NCBI GenBank assembly: GCA_965263365.1
Contig: OZ253672.1
Location: forward strand, 1,674,001 to 1,738,000
DNA: 64,000 nucleotides
Direction of reading: 5' to 3'
DNA from: CANMUM01 sp965263365
GTDB lineage: Bacteria > Pseudomonadota > Alphaproteobacteria > Rhodobacterales > Rhodobacteraceae
Below are positions 8,725 to 17,327 of the stretch, piece after piece (the first letter of the stretch is position 1; the number at the start of each line of letters is the position of its first letter). Below the pieces are notes generated by a model that was not told the DNA's origin, did no database searches, and worked only from the letters and a program-made list of their open reading frames with translations. The translations under genes and the position numbers were made by a program.

Positions 8725-10287
8725 ATGCCTGATTTAGTTAAGCCATCACGCGCACTAATTTCTGTCACCGACAAATCGCGGCTCGAAGAATTAGGCGCGC
8801 AACTGACAAGCAAAGGAATCGAGATTTTATCGACGGGTGGGAGCGCAAAACACATGAGAGCGGCTCAAATCCCTGTAACAGACGTAAGCGAAATCACTCA
8901 ACATCCCGAAATCATGAATGGTCGTGTAAAAACGCTTCACCCCAGAATTCACGGAGGAATTTTGGCTCGGCGTGAGAACCCAGACCATCTTGATGCCGCA
9001 AAGACGCATGGCGTTTCGCTCATCGATATTGTTGTCGTTAATTTATATCCATTTGAAAAAACTGTCGCCGCTACAAATAATCGTTCCCAAATCATAGAAA
9101 ATATCGATATCGGCGGTCCCGCCATGATCCGTGCAGCGGCAAAAAATCATGATGACGTGACCATCATTACCGACGCTGAAGATTATTTGGAATTAATTGA
9201 GGAACTTGAACGCAATAATGGCCAAATATCATTCAACTTTCGTCAACAGATGGCTGAAATTGCATTTGCGCGCACGGCTGCTTATGACGCAGCAATCTCC
9301 GAATGGTTCCAAGATTCACTTTCGATTAAATTTCCGCGCCGTAAGGTGAAAGCAGCGACCCGAGCTGAAACATTACGATACGGAGAAAACCCGCACCAAG
9401 AGGCAGCCTATTACGCGACATCAAATGATGGTTTTTCGGTCGCAAATATCGCACAGGGAAAGGCTCTTTCCTATAACAACATCAACGACGCTGATGCCGC
9501 GATAGCTTTAGCAGCAGAATTTGAAACGCCCGCCTGTGCGATCATTAAACATGCGAATCCTTGCGGTGTTGCAAGTCATAGCAACCTTCTCAATGCCTAT
9601 CAAAATGCGCTAGCTGGTGATCCAACATCAGCATTTGGCGGAATTGTTGCCGTTAATCGCGAAATCGGAGCGGATCTTGCCGAAGAAATTCTCAAAGTAT
9701 TTACCGAAGTCGTCATCGCGCCGAGTTTAAGTGCGGATGCCGTCCAAATATTTGCTCAGAAGCCCAATATAAGAGTGATTACGATGGATTTTTTTGGCGC
9801 TCCAATTACTACGCGCGAGGTCTCAGGTGGTTGGCTTGTTCAAGATTCAGACAATAGCCCTGAGCCTTACGACGAATTCGAAGTTGTCACCAAGCGCACG
9901 CCAACTTCCGATGAAATGCGGGATTTATTATTTGCTTGGAAAGTCGCAAAACATACCAAATCCAATGCAATTATTTATGCAAAAAATGAAAGCACTGTCG
10001 GAATTGGCGCAGGACAAATGAGCCGCGTCGATAGCGCACGTATCGCATCGCGGAAGGCGCTTGACATGGAAGAGAGTAAAAATAGAGGCGTCTCTACCGC
10101 CCAAAGATCAGTCGTTGCATCGGATGCTTTTTTCCCATTCGCAGATGGTCTGCTGCAAGCCGCTGAATCTGGTGCAACCGCGGTAATCCAGCCTGGTGGC
10201 TCGATGCGAGATAGCGAAGTGATTGATGCGGCCAATAGAGCCGGCCTTGCAATGATTTTCACCGGTAGGCGGCACTTCCGCCATTAA
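8725..10287 (+). CDS. purH: Bifunctional AICAR formyltransferase / IMP cyclohydrolase
   Basis: Catalyses the last two steps of de novo purine synthesis, AICAR to FAICAR to IMP. The 520 residues contain the N-terminal MGS-like IMP cyclohydrolase domain (ALISVTDKSRLEELG, ILSTGGSAKHM, MNGRVKTLHPRIHGGIL). The C-terminal AICARFT domain has LRYGENPHQEAAYY, CAIIKHANPCGVA and SAFGGIVAVNR, and ends with QPGGSMRDSEVIDAAN. Length and motifs are complete. The start has AAGGA 6 bases upstream. Its purine-synthesis role contrasts with the purine-degradation genes at 44.6-63 kb. Confidence 0.97.
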   Translation: MPDLVKPSRALISVTDKSRLEELGAQLTSKGIEILSTGGSAKHMRAAQIPVTDVSEITQHPEIMNGRVKTLHPRIHGGILARRENPDHLDAAKTHGVSLIDIVVVNLYPFEKTVAATNNRSQIIENIDIGGPAMIRAAAKNHDDVTIITDAEDYLELIEELERNNGQISFNFRQQMAEIAFARTAAYDAAISEWFQDSLSIKFPRRKVKAATRAETLRYGENPHQEAAYYATSNDGFSVANIAQGKALSYNNINDADAAIALAAEFETPACAIIKHANPCGVASHSNLLNAYQNALAGDPTSAFGGIVAVNREIGADLAEEILKVFTEVVIAPSLSADAVQIFAQKPNIRVITMDFFGAPITTREVSGGWLVQDSDNSPEPYDEFEVVTKRTPTSDEMRDLLFAWKVAKHTKSNAIIYAKNESTVGIGAGQMSRVDSARIASRKALDMEESKNRGVSTAQRSVVASDAFFPFADGLLQAAESGATAVIQPGGSMRDSEVIDAANRAGLAMIFTGRRHFRH

Positions 10288-10290
10288 AAG

Positions 10291-10319
10291 TTGACTTGCA
10301 CCGAAAACCGAAATATGCA
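10291..10319 (+). promoter_or_regulatory. Possible sigma70 promoter for the ECDDPRF lipoprotein gene
   Basis: TTGACT at 10291-10296 and TATGCA at 10314-10319 are separated by 17 bases. The -35 element is close to consensus; the -10 element is weak. An alternative AT-rich TATAAT lies further downstream but is too far from this -35. The site starts right after the purH stop, so the small lipoprotein gene may have its own transcription. Confidence 0.35.
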
Positions 10320-10352
10320 TATTAATATAATTGTCTGGAAAGGGAAAAATAT

Positions 10353-10637
10353 ATGAAAAAGTCTAAACTTGTTTATGGAACTATTTTGATTTCAATTTTA
10401 GCAGCTTGCGAGCCTGTACGTGATCGCGACGGCAAAATTACCCAAAGCTATTCTTATAGTGGTATAAACTTTGGAATTGATGCTAACGATTATGAACTCG
10501 ACAACGAGTGCGACGACCCAAGATTCACGGGACCAGGCGCTTACGACTATGCAGACGAAGCAACAACTCGACTTGATGCTTCAGATTGTTTGATTCAATA
10601 TAAAGCCAACAATATCACATATAATGGCGAATCGTAA
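10353..10637 (+). CDS. Small lipoprotein with an ECDDPRF motif
   Basis: 94 residues. It has a lipoprotein signal peptide with a clear lipobox (ILAAC, Cys at residue 19), so the mature protein is probably lipid-anchored. The mature part contains NECDDPRFTGPGA, then DASDCLIQYKANNI. The pattern ECDDPRFxGxG ... DAxDC, with two cysteines about 35 residues apart, resembles a short motif I recall as a repeated module at the ends of alphaproteobacterial exported proteins, of unknown function. Here it forms almost the whole mature protein. A good terminator follows directly. The lipoprotein call is firm; the function is unknown. Confidence 0.75.
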   Translation: MKKSKLVYGTILISILAACEPVRDRDGKITQSYSYSGINFGIDANDYELDNECDDPRFTGPGAYDYADEATTRLDASDCLIQYKANNITYNGES

Positions 10638-10666
10638 CACCGCGCATATGATGTAAAATATTATTT

Positions 10667-10704
10667 TAAAGGCATTCCGAGTATGTACTTAGGATGCCTT
10701 TTTT
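10667..10704 (+). terminator. Rho-independent terminator after the small lipoprotein gene
   Basis: AAAGGCATtCC pairs with GGATGCCTTT (one bulged T) across a loop of about 11 bases and is followed by a T-run. It ends the purH-lipoprotein transcript. Confidence 0.8.
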
Positions 10705-10967
10705 GAATCTAGAAACGAAAATGTCGCCCTTACAACCAAATCGCAAGCAAAGGCAAGCAGGCTTATTTTTTAAATCCGAAAACTAAAATTTTTAACTAAC
10801 GTTCGGCAGAGTTGATCAGATTACTTTAATTCAACTTGACAATTTGGACGCATTTAAAGACCAATAACAAAAATACGATTCATCTACTTGACGTATTCGT
10901 TCTAAATTCGACCTAATAAAAAGAATGCTCACTTATACTTAGTTTTTTAAAAATAGGATAACCAGCT

Positions 10968-11444
10968 ATGTCAATCTCAAAAAATGAACTTGTTGCAGCG
11001 CGTCAAGCTTGGGGTGAGGGTCTCGTCGAAATCTCACAAACCTTTGATGAAAGCGGCATCAACGCGACCAAAGAAACTGCAACAAAAATCATCGAAAATC
11101 TGTACGGTTATAATCTAGGGCCCGTGCTTTTTAAACCGACATTAAGTGGTGGTGAGCAAACATTTCGTACCACCGCAAAGGGAGCACTATCGTATTTTGT
11201 GGGCGACGATGATGAATATCCAAATGACGTTGGATTTGCCTTAAGGAGCTGGTGTGAAGTGACTTCTTGCGAAGCTGCGTATTTTATTGAAGGTGATGTT
11301 GCGATGTGGATGGGACATATTTACTGTAAAGATAACTCTGGAAATGTGACAACCGTTGATAAGAGTTTTGGCTACAAGAAGGATAACGAGAGCAAGATGC
11401 GTATTATTTTGCATCACTCGTCACTCCCCTACCAGTCGTCATAG
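10968..11444 (+). CDS. NTF2/SnoaL-like domain protein (CaMKII-association-domain type)
   Basis: 158 residues, no signal peptide. The C-terminal two thirds resemble the NTF2-like fold used by SnoaL and CaMKII-association-domain proteins: a helical N-terminus, then strands ending in VDKSFGYKKDNESKMRIILHHSSLPYQ. The RIILHHSSLPY ending is characteristic of bacterial proteins of this group. Such folds bind small ligands or oligomerise; no ligand can be named. The gene has its own terminator and stands alone between two long non-coding stretches, so it is probably a single transcription unit. SD-like GGATAA precedes the ATG. Confidence 0.75.
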   Translation: MSISKNELVAARQAWGEGLVEISQTFDESGINATKETATKIIENLYGYNLGPVLFKPTLSGGEQTFRTTAKGALSYFVGDDDEYPNDVGFALRSWCEVTSCEAAYFIEGDVAMWMGHIYCKDNSGNVTTVDKSFGYKKDNESKMRIILHHSSLPYQSS

Positions 11445-11508
11445 CGCGCGCAAAATTTTCAAACAAATTCAAGATGCATTCTGTGCACTCTCATAAGCGA
11501 AGATGATT

Positions 11509-11536
11509 CGTCCGAACACTTCAGGGCGTTTTTTTT
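11509..11536 (+). terminator. Rho-independent terminator after the NTF2-like gene
   Basis: CGTCCGAA, loop CAC, TTCaGGGCG: an 8-pair stem with one bulge and one G-T pair, followed directly by eight T residues. Confidence 0.65.
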
Positions 11537-11930
11537 GAAACGTGCACTCGAGACCGATCGGCTTTTGTGCGTCTAACTTTCAGTGCTTAAAGCTAATATT
11601 ACTTACTATTAACTGAAATTTGTTCTCAACAAGCCTTCGCATTCTCAACTTAGATGAAAACGCATTCGCGTCGCCTAATGATGGGGTGTACAAATTGCAA
11701 GCAAAAATCAATGCTACCAAAAATTAGGATCATTATGGCATTCGATTTTATGATTAGAACGAGTATTTCTAGACCTGTCGGCAGATAGCTAAACCATAGA
11801 CATGAGGCCATGAACTTAAAAATAAAGCGTTGCCAATGATAGAAAATTTGCCATTAGTTGACGCGCTCAACTATTATGAAGTACATACTTAATTATTATT
11901 AACTTAGGGCATGAAATAAGTGAGAAAATA
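11537..11930 (+). other. Non-coding stretch before msrA
   Basis: About 390 AT-rich bases. I see no reading frame with a plausible start and ribosome-binding site, no tRNA-like cloverleaf and no strong hairpin. The msrA promoter is presumably here but no element is convincing. A structured-RNA search would be needed to exclude an sRNA. Confidence 0.4.
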
Positions 11931-12434
11931 ATGGAACACGCAATTTTTGCCGGCGGTTGCTTTTGGGGTATACAAGATCTTATTCGGAGTAAAAAGGGCG
12001 TGCTTTCCACGCGTGTGGGTTATTGCGGCGGCCATACTGAAAACCCGACCTATAACGACGTCAAATGGGGAACCACGGGTCATGCAGAAGCCATTGAAAT
12101 CGCATTTGACAATTCGATGATCAATTATCGCGAACTGCTTGAATTATTTTTCCAAATCCATGATCCAACCACGCCCAATCAGCAAGGAAATGACAAAGGA
12201 ACCCAGTACCGTTCAGCAATTTTCTATACGAATGAATCGCAAAAAGAAGAGGCGGAAAACATGATTAAGCGCTTAAATCTTGCTGCCATTTGGCCAAATA
12301 AAATTGTTACCCAAGTAACCCATGCGCCCCAATTTTGGCAGGCCGAAGACTATCATCAAGACTATCTCGTTAAAAACCCAAACGGTTACACCTGCCATTT
12401 CATTCGGCCGGGATGGAAACTTCCCGAATCATAA
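11931..12434 (+). CDS. msrA: Peptide methionine (S)-S-oxide reductase MsrA
   Basis: Reduces the S epimer of methionine sulfoxide in proteins and free methionine. The 167 residues start almost at the active site: FAGGCFWGIQD with the catalytic Cys in GCFWG at residues 9-13. Then VGYCGGHTENPTY, FFQIHDPTTPNQQGNDKGTQYRS in two adjoining blocks, and AEDYHQDYL near the end. The core is complete and the protein cytoplasmic. No msrB is adjacent. It is convergent with leuD. Confidence 0.95.
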   Translation: MEHAIFAGGCFWGIQDLIRSKKGVLSTRVGYCGGHTENPTYNDVKWGTTGHAEAIEIAFDNSMINYRELLELFFQIHDPTTPNQQGNDKGTQYRSAIFYTNESQKEEAENMIKRLNLAAIWPNKIVTQVTHAPQFWQAEDYHQDYLVKNPNGYTCHFIRPGWKLPES

Positions 12435-12528
12435 CAAAATTATTTGGCCAATATTCAAACTTATGCCGACCGTTTAATCAGCTATGATTCATGAACTCAC
12501 GTTGCATTTTCGGAGCGTCTAAAATAGG

Positions 12529-13134
12529 CTAAATCCAAGGCATATTTTTTTTGTAGTCAACCTCAAAGCGGTCAATTGCATCAATTTTCTGCAGACTTAA
12601 TCCGATGTCATCCAAACCCTCTAAAAGGCAGTGTTTACGAAACGTATCTACATCAAATTTTATAATACTTCCATCTGGTCGAGTGATTTTTTGAGACTCC
12701 AAGTCCACAGTTAACCGTGCATTTTCGCCATTGAAAGCGTCATCCATTAAGGTGTCTACCTGCTCTTGTGGCAAAACAATCGGCAACATTCCATTTTTGA
12801 ATGAATTATTAAAAAAGATGTCCGCGAAGCTGGTTGAAATAATAACTTTAATACCAAAATCTCGAAGCGCCCAAGGGGCATGCTCACGTGATGAACCACA
12901 ACCAAAATTATCGCCGGCTACGATGATTTCCGCATTGCGATAAGCTGGTTTATTCAGCACGAAATCGGGTAATTCATTCCCTTCATCATCATATCGCATC
13001 TCATCAAAAGCATGCACGCCGAGCCCGGAACGCTTAATCGTCTTCAAGAACTGCTTTGGGATAATCATATCCGTATCAATATTCACAAGCGGCATGGGCG
13101 CCGCAACTGCTTCAACTTTTGTAAATTTTTCCAT
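12529..13134 (-). CDS. leuD: 3-isopropylmalate dehydratase small subunit
   Basis: Small subunit of isopropylmalate isomerase in leucine synthesis, the partner of LeuC. The 201 residues contain NIDTDMIIPKQFLKT, the swivel-domain motif FGCGSSREHAPWAL and IISTSFADIFFNNSFKNG. Full length for the family. It begins 9 bases after leuC, so the two are cotranscribed. leuA and leuB are not in the window. Confidence 0.96.
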   Translation of the reverse strand: MEKFTKVEAVAAPMPLVNIDTDMIIPKQFLKTIKRSGLGVHAFDEMRYDDEGNELPDFVLNKPAYRNAEIIVAGDNFGCGSSREHAPWALRDFGIKVIISTSFADIFFNNSFKNGMLPIVLPQEQVDTLMDDAFNGENARLTVDLESQKITRPDGSIIKFDVDTFRKHCLLEGLDDIGLSLQKIDAIDRFEVDYKKNMPWI

Positions 13135-13143
13135 TGTATTCCT

Positions 13144-14547
13144 CTAAGAAAAGGTTCGTATATCCGTTAATTTACCCGTGATAGCAGCCGCTGCTGCCAT
13201 TGCTGGGCTCATCAAATGCGTACGTCCGCCGCGCCCTTGACGACCCTCGAAGTTTCGGTTGGAAGTCGCGGCACAGCGCTCGCCTGGTGATAATTGATCC
13301 GGGTTCATCGCCAGGCACATGGAGCAGCCCGCCAATCGCCACTCAAAACCAGCTTCCTTAAAAATATCCGCAAGTCCTTCTTCTTCGGCCTGCGCACGCA
13401 CAAGACCCGAACCCGGCACAACCATCGCCCGAAGTCCTTCCTTAATTTTTCGACCCTTTAGGATTTGTGCCGCCGCACGTAAATCCTCGATACGTCCATT
13501 GGTGCAAGATCCAATAAATACAGTATCAATCTCAACTTCTGATAATTTTTGTCCTGCACTCAAACCCATATAATCAAGTGCACGGCGAGCAGCTTCAACC
13601 TTTCCGCCCTTAAAACTTTCGGGTGCGGGAACACTTGCGGATATTGGCAAGACATCTTCAGGGCTTGTCCCCCAAGTCACAACCGGCGCAATATCTTCTG
13701 CATTCATAACGACAATCTCATCCCAGTGTGCATCATCATCAGAATACAGGGTTTTCCAATATGCGATCGCTTTTTCCCAGTCTTCGCCTTTAGGCGCATG
13801 AGGGCGCCCCTTAACATACTCAAAGGTTTTCTCATCAGGCGCGATCAATCCCGCACGCGCACCACCTTCAATCGCCATATTACAGACCGTCATTCGCCCT
13901 TCCATAGACAAATCACGAATGGCTTCACCGCAATACTCGATCACATAACCTGTGCCGCCTGCTGTACCCGTATGCCCGATCACAGACAGCGTAATGTCTT
14001 TAGCAGTTACACCTTCAGGGAGTTTTCCTCTTATCTCGACCTTCATATTTTTGGACTTTTTCTGAATAAGAGTTTGTGTAGCTAAAACATGTTCAACTTC
14101 AGATGTGCCAATTCCATGTGCGAGCGCACCAAACGCGCCATGCGTTGCGGTATGACTATCCCCACAAACAACTGTCATACCGGGTAGTGTCCACCCTTGC
14201 TCAGGCCCTACAATATGAACGATGCCTTGACGCACATCATTTACGGGATAGTAATTGATGCCAAATTCTTTTGCATTCCGATCTAGTGCCTCAACCTGAA
14301 TACGGCTTTCTTCGTTCTCAATTCCGCTGCTGCGATCAAGTGTTGTAGGGACATTGTGATCAGGAACCGCGATGGTTTTTTCGGGCGCACGCACCTTACG
14401 GTTCGCCATTCTCAGGCCTTCAAAAGCTTGAGGACTTGTCACTTCGTGCACAAGATGACGATCAATATAGAGCAACGAAGTTCCATCATTAGCCTCATCA
14501 ACAAGATGTGCATCCCAAATTTTATCATAAAGTGTTTTACCAGCCAT
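13144..14547 (-). CDS. leuC: 3-isopropylmalate dehydratase large subunit
   Basis: Aconitase-family [4Fe-4S] subunit that isomerises 2- and 3-isopropylmalate. Motifs: LYIDRHLVHEVTSPQAFEGL, VCGDSHTATHGAFGALAHGIG, FIGSCTNGRIEDLRAAA and GCSMCLAMNPDQL, giving the three cluster cysteines. 467 residues. The start is the ATG of MAGKTLYDKIW, with GGAG correctly spaced upstream; a TTG four codons earlier overlaps that ribosome-binding site and is rejected. It heads a leuCD unit, divergent from the pterin dehydratase gene. Confidence 0.97.
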   Translation of the reverse strand: MAGKTLYDKIWDAHLVDEANDGTSLLYIDRHLVHEVTSPQAFEGLRMANRKVRAPEKTIAVPDHNVPTTLDRSSGIENEESRIQVEALDRNAKEFGINYYPVNDVRQGIVHIVGPEQGWTLPGMTVVCGDSHTATHGAFGALAHGIGTSEVEHVLATQTLIQKKSKNMKVEIRGKLPEGVTAKDITLSVIGHTGTAGGTGYVIEYCGEAIRDLSMEGRMTVCNMAIEGGARAGLIAPDEKTFEYVKGRPHAPKGEDWEKAIAYWKTLYSDDDAHWDEIVVMNAEDIAPVVTWGTSPEDVLPISASVPAPESFKGGKVEAARRALDYMGLSAGQKLSEVEIDTVFIGSCTNGRIEDLRAAAQILKGRKIKEGLRAMVVPGSGLVRAQAEEEGLADIFKEAGFEWRLAGCSMCLAMNPDQLSPGERCAATSNRNFEGRQGRGGRTHLMSPAMAAAAAITGKLTDIRTFS

Positions 14548-14723
14548 AAAAATCTCCAAAATTGGCTTTACTATCTATCTAATGCGCCCAATTCGAGCGC
14601 ATTCGCGGATATCTATTCGAAATTTTTTCTGTGAGACCAGCAGAGCGCTTGAGAGACAAAGAATCTCCAAGGCAGTCTTTTACGGTCGTCCATCACAATT
14701 CTATTCATAAACACGATATAGCA

Positions 14724-14740
14724 TAGCCAATTCTTGGCTA
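14724..14740. promoter_or_regulatory. Perfect inverted repeat upstream of phhB
   Basis: TAGCCAA-TTC-TTGGCTA, a perfect 7-base dyad with a 3-base centre, lies 43 bases before the pterin dehydratase start in the leuC-phhB divergent intergenic region. It has the size of a repressor operator and is not followed by a T-run. The binding protein is unknown. Confidence 0.35.
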
Positions 14741-14782
14741 CAATCGCTTGATTCACATTGAACATCTTGAGAGGATATAAAA

Positions 14783-15076
14783 ATGAAACAAAATCTAAAA
14801 AAACAAATTCAAGATTTTCTCGACAAATATAGCGAATGGACGCTCAAAGAAAACAAAATTTACCGAAGTTTTGAATTCCGCACTTTTTCAAACGCAATGG
14901 ATTTTATGCAAGAAATGCGACCTCAAATTTCGTCATTGAGGCACCACCCTGAATGGCTAAACATATATAATCGCACAGAAATTTGGCTAACTACCCACGA
15001 TCTCAATCAAGTAAGCGAACGCGATATTGAGCTCGCAATCGCAATGGAAAATCTCTTCAAGAAGTACAAAGACTAA
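14783..15076 (+). CDS. phhB: Pterin-4a-carbinolamine dehydratase
   Basis: Recycles 4a-hydroxytetrahydropterin formed by aromatic amino acid hydroxylases. The 97 residues carry the family signature RHHPEWLNIYNRTEIWLTTH, then ERDIELA. The motif histidines (HHPEW, TTH) are present. Length is normal. No phenylalanine hydroxylase is next to it, so its pterin partner is elsewhere, or it serves another function as in many bacteria that lack PhhA. Its stop directly abuts the stop of the convergent SIMPL gene. A good GAGAGG ribosome-binding site precedes the ATG. Confidence 0.93.
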   Translation: MKQNLKKQIQDFLDKYSEWTLKENKIYRSFEFRTFSNAMDFMQEMRPQISSLRHHPEWLNIYNRTEIWLTTHDLNQVSERDIELAIAMENLFKKYKD

Positions 15077-15805
15077 TTATTGAGACAAAATTTCATAGAT
15101 CACGCGCACTTGTGCCGAAATTGTAATTTTTCGAGCATCAAGCGAAACTTTACGAGAAGCGTTTGCGCTCATTACTCCTTTATCTTCTAGATAATCCATA
15201 TTTTGCATCGGCTGATTCGCAATATAGTCAATTTCCAAGGGAGTCCCCAAAATGCCACCAGTGTTTTGTAAAATATTTTCAGCCTGCAGCCTCGCGTCAT
15301 TTGAAGCGTTTTCTAGAACTTCTTGCTCAAACTCATTTAAATTTGTGCTTTCAAATTCGATCGCGCCTGTTGAACTCGGTTCAGCAGCAGCAACTGCATC
15401 TATGACTTCTCCAAGGAGTTCAATATCCAAGACTTGAACCAATATTTGCTGCCTCGCTGTAAATTTGTCCCAAATAACGCCATCATAACTCGGAATGATC
15501 TGATGAGCGGCTAACTGAATTTCAATATCTTGCTCGTCAAATTCAGAAAGTGAATTCACCAAATTTAATACACTATTATTGAGATCTTCAATTGCGGCCT
15601 TTGAAGAGGTGGCCTCTTTACTATATGTCACAGTAAACGATGCAATATCAGGAGCGACCTCCATATCTGCGGTTCCAAGCACCTCAATGGAGCGGAAGTA
15701 CTCATCACTACTAAAGCGTGTCTGTGCACTTCCATTCGTTGCGATTAAAAAAGCAAATGAAATTAGTACGAATTTCAAACTCCACACCTTCCGAAATGAA
15801 TTCAA
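15077..15805 (-). CDS. SIMPL (DUF541) domain exported protein
   Basis: 242 residues. A signal peptide ends in NGSAQ, so the protein is probably periplasmic. The mature part is a SIMPL/DUF541 domain: IEVLGTADMEVAPDIASFTV, then repeated alpha/beta segments ending with RKITISAQVRVIYEI. Relatives are the oxidative-stress protein YggE and BP26; the molecular role is unsettled. The start is set at a TTG with GGGGAG six bases before it. The longer frame upstream would add 22 residues ahead of the signal peptide and is rejected. Confidence 0.87.
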   Translation of the reverse strand: MNSFRKVWSLKFVLISFAFLIATNGSAQTRFSSDEYFRSIEVLGTADMEVAPDIASFTVTYSKEATSSKAAIEDLNNSVLNLVNSLSEFDEQDIEIQLAAHQIIPSYDGVIWDKFTARQQILVQVLDIELLGEVIDAVAAAEPSSTGAIEFESTNLNEFEQEVLENASNDARLQAENILQNTGGILGTPLEIDYIANQPMQNMDYLEDKGVMSANASRKVSLDARKITISAQVRVIYEILSQ

Positions 15806-15990
15806 TTTTGTCTCCCCTTTTAAATTCGAAGTAAAACTTTTTATCCAAAAGGCTATCATAAATGATCTCACAACTGAAGCCTGTGGTTAAATTGAGAACT
15901 TTTTTGCTGTTCCCTTGAAGCTAACATTTTTGCGATACCCCATAGCAAAGTGCCCAATTATCAATTATCATTATCATTCAGGAAAGTAAG

Positions 15991-17298
15991 ATGATACCAA
16001 CGGACACTTCTCAATTACAATACGGGGTATTATTTTCGCTTAGCGATATTACCTGGATTTCTTTTCAAGAGGGCGGTATTTTTGAGAGTCTTGAAAAAGT
16101 CGACATCAATGGCCTTGATGCAAGCCAAGCCAAAATTAAATTTGAAAAGGCTGCGATCGATTGGGTTGCCCAAGCAAAAAAAATAAGCATTTGCCTCTCT
16201 CACCAACTCGTTGAGCACATTGATACTAAACTCGATCTATTCTCAAATCTCACGAACGAATCACTTAAAAAACTTAAAAAATACCCGAAAAAAAATTACT
16301 TTGTGATCAGTGATTTAAAGGGCCATTCAGGAAGTTTCGCAATTCCTAATTCGCTATTGGAAACTAGTATAGAGCATCTCATAAACTCACATTTTGAAGT
16401 CCTAAACGTTGGGGTTATGACAAATGGAGACAAAGTTTTATTTGCACAAGAACAAAACCACATTGCACAGCTTGAAGCACTAAAGGCGCGTGCATTGCAC
16501 GCTATTCAAACCAAGAGTCAAAAGACGGATATTCAAGAAGGAACTCATTCGTTATCTAGCACTGAGTCGCCAAAAAATTTGTCTAAAAAAAATGAAGTAG
16601 CCATGCCAACTCAAACAAAAACCAATCGGTTATGGGTTGTACTGGCATTTATTATAGTTTCGATTATCGGGTTCATGATACTATTTGGTTTTATAAACCA
16701 AATCGAGACGGATAGCGCTTCCAGTGACGCTGAAATAGAGCCAAGCTCCAGCACAATTTCAGAAGAAGTTGAAAGTCAACCAAACCGTGTTGAAGAAGAA
16801 ATTACGCAAGAACCCGAAGTATCAGCTGATTCAGATCGCCTAACTCCCGAGCCGCAACAGCAAATAGATAATGAAACCCCAAGTTTAACGGGAGAATTAA
16901 ATTCCTCAGAATTTAATTTAACCGAAAATAATCCTGAAGTGGTCGTTCAAGTTGCTCCCCTCGATTTCTATGCGCCCGAAAGACCAGCAGATCACGAATC
17001 GACGACTTCCCTGGAGACAAATGAAACAGCTGAAGAGAAAATCCCAAGTTCTCCCTTAACCCAATCCACACCGACATCGCAGCCTATTCCCGAACAAAAA
17101 GCTGAATTTTTGGTGTTAGGAGTTTTTGGAAAAAGAAATAATCCGAGCGCTATGATACAAACCAATAATGGCGAAATTTTAACCATTGAAGAAGGCGCTG
17201 AAATCGAAGGGTGGACTGTTCGCGGAATTGATTCCAATCAAATTGTGCTCGTGAGAGATGATAGCACGCAAACATTTGAAATTTTGACCTCAAACTGA
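15991..17298 (+). CDS. Single-pass membrane protein with a PilP/GspC-like C-terminal domain
   Basis: 435 residues. The N-terminal 190 residues look globular and cytoplasmic and match no family I recognise. One membrane segment follows at about 212-232 (LWVVLAFIIVSIIGFMILFGF), then about 130 residues of low-complexity acidic S/E/P/T linker. The C-terminal 60 residues (FLVLGVFGKRNNPSAMIQ..NGE, EGAEIEGWTVRGIDSNQIVLVR) have the pattern of the GspC homology region or PilP beta domain, which links inner-membrane platforms to secretins. That topology would put the domain in the periplasm. No secretin, ATPase or pilin gene is nearby, so its partner is unknown. Confidence 0.6.
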   Translation: MIPTDTSQLQYGVLFSLSDITWISFQEGGIFESLEKVDINGLDASQAKIKFEKAAIDWVAQAKKISICLSHQLVEHIDTKLDLFSNLTNESLKKLKKYPKKNYFVISDLKGHSGSFAIPNSLLETSIEHLINSHFEVLNVGVMTNGDKVLFAQEQNHIAQLEALKARALHAIQTKSQKTDIQEGTHSLSSTESPKNLSKKNEVAMPTQTKTNRLWVVLAFIIVSIIGFMILFGFINQIETDSASSDAEIEPSSSTISEEVESQPNRVEEEITQEPEVSADSDRLTPEPQQQIDNETPSLTGELNSSEFNLTENNPEVVVQVAPLDFYAPERPADHESTTSLETNETAEEKIPSSPLTQSTPTSQPIPEQKAEFLVLGVFGKRNNPSAMIQTNNGEILTIEEGAEIEGWTVRGIDSNQIVLVRDDSTQTFEILTSN

Positions 17299-17327
17299 AT
17301 TTTCATCTGAACGCCTTGTTGTGCTTT

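Noticed and set aside
13549..14085. 178-codon open frame on the plus strand opposite leuC
   Set aside because: It lies wholly inside leuC, which has all its motifs; the translated product looks like antisense translation of a conserved gene, with many Cys, His and Arg and no family signature.
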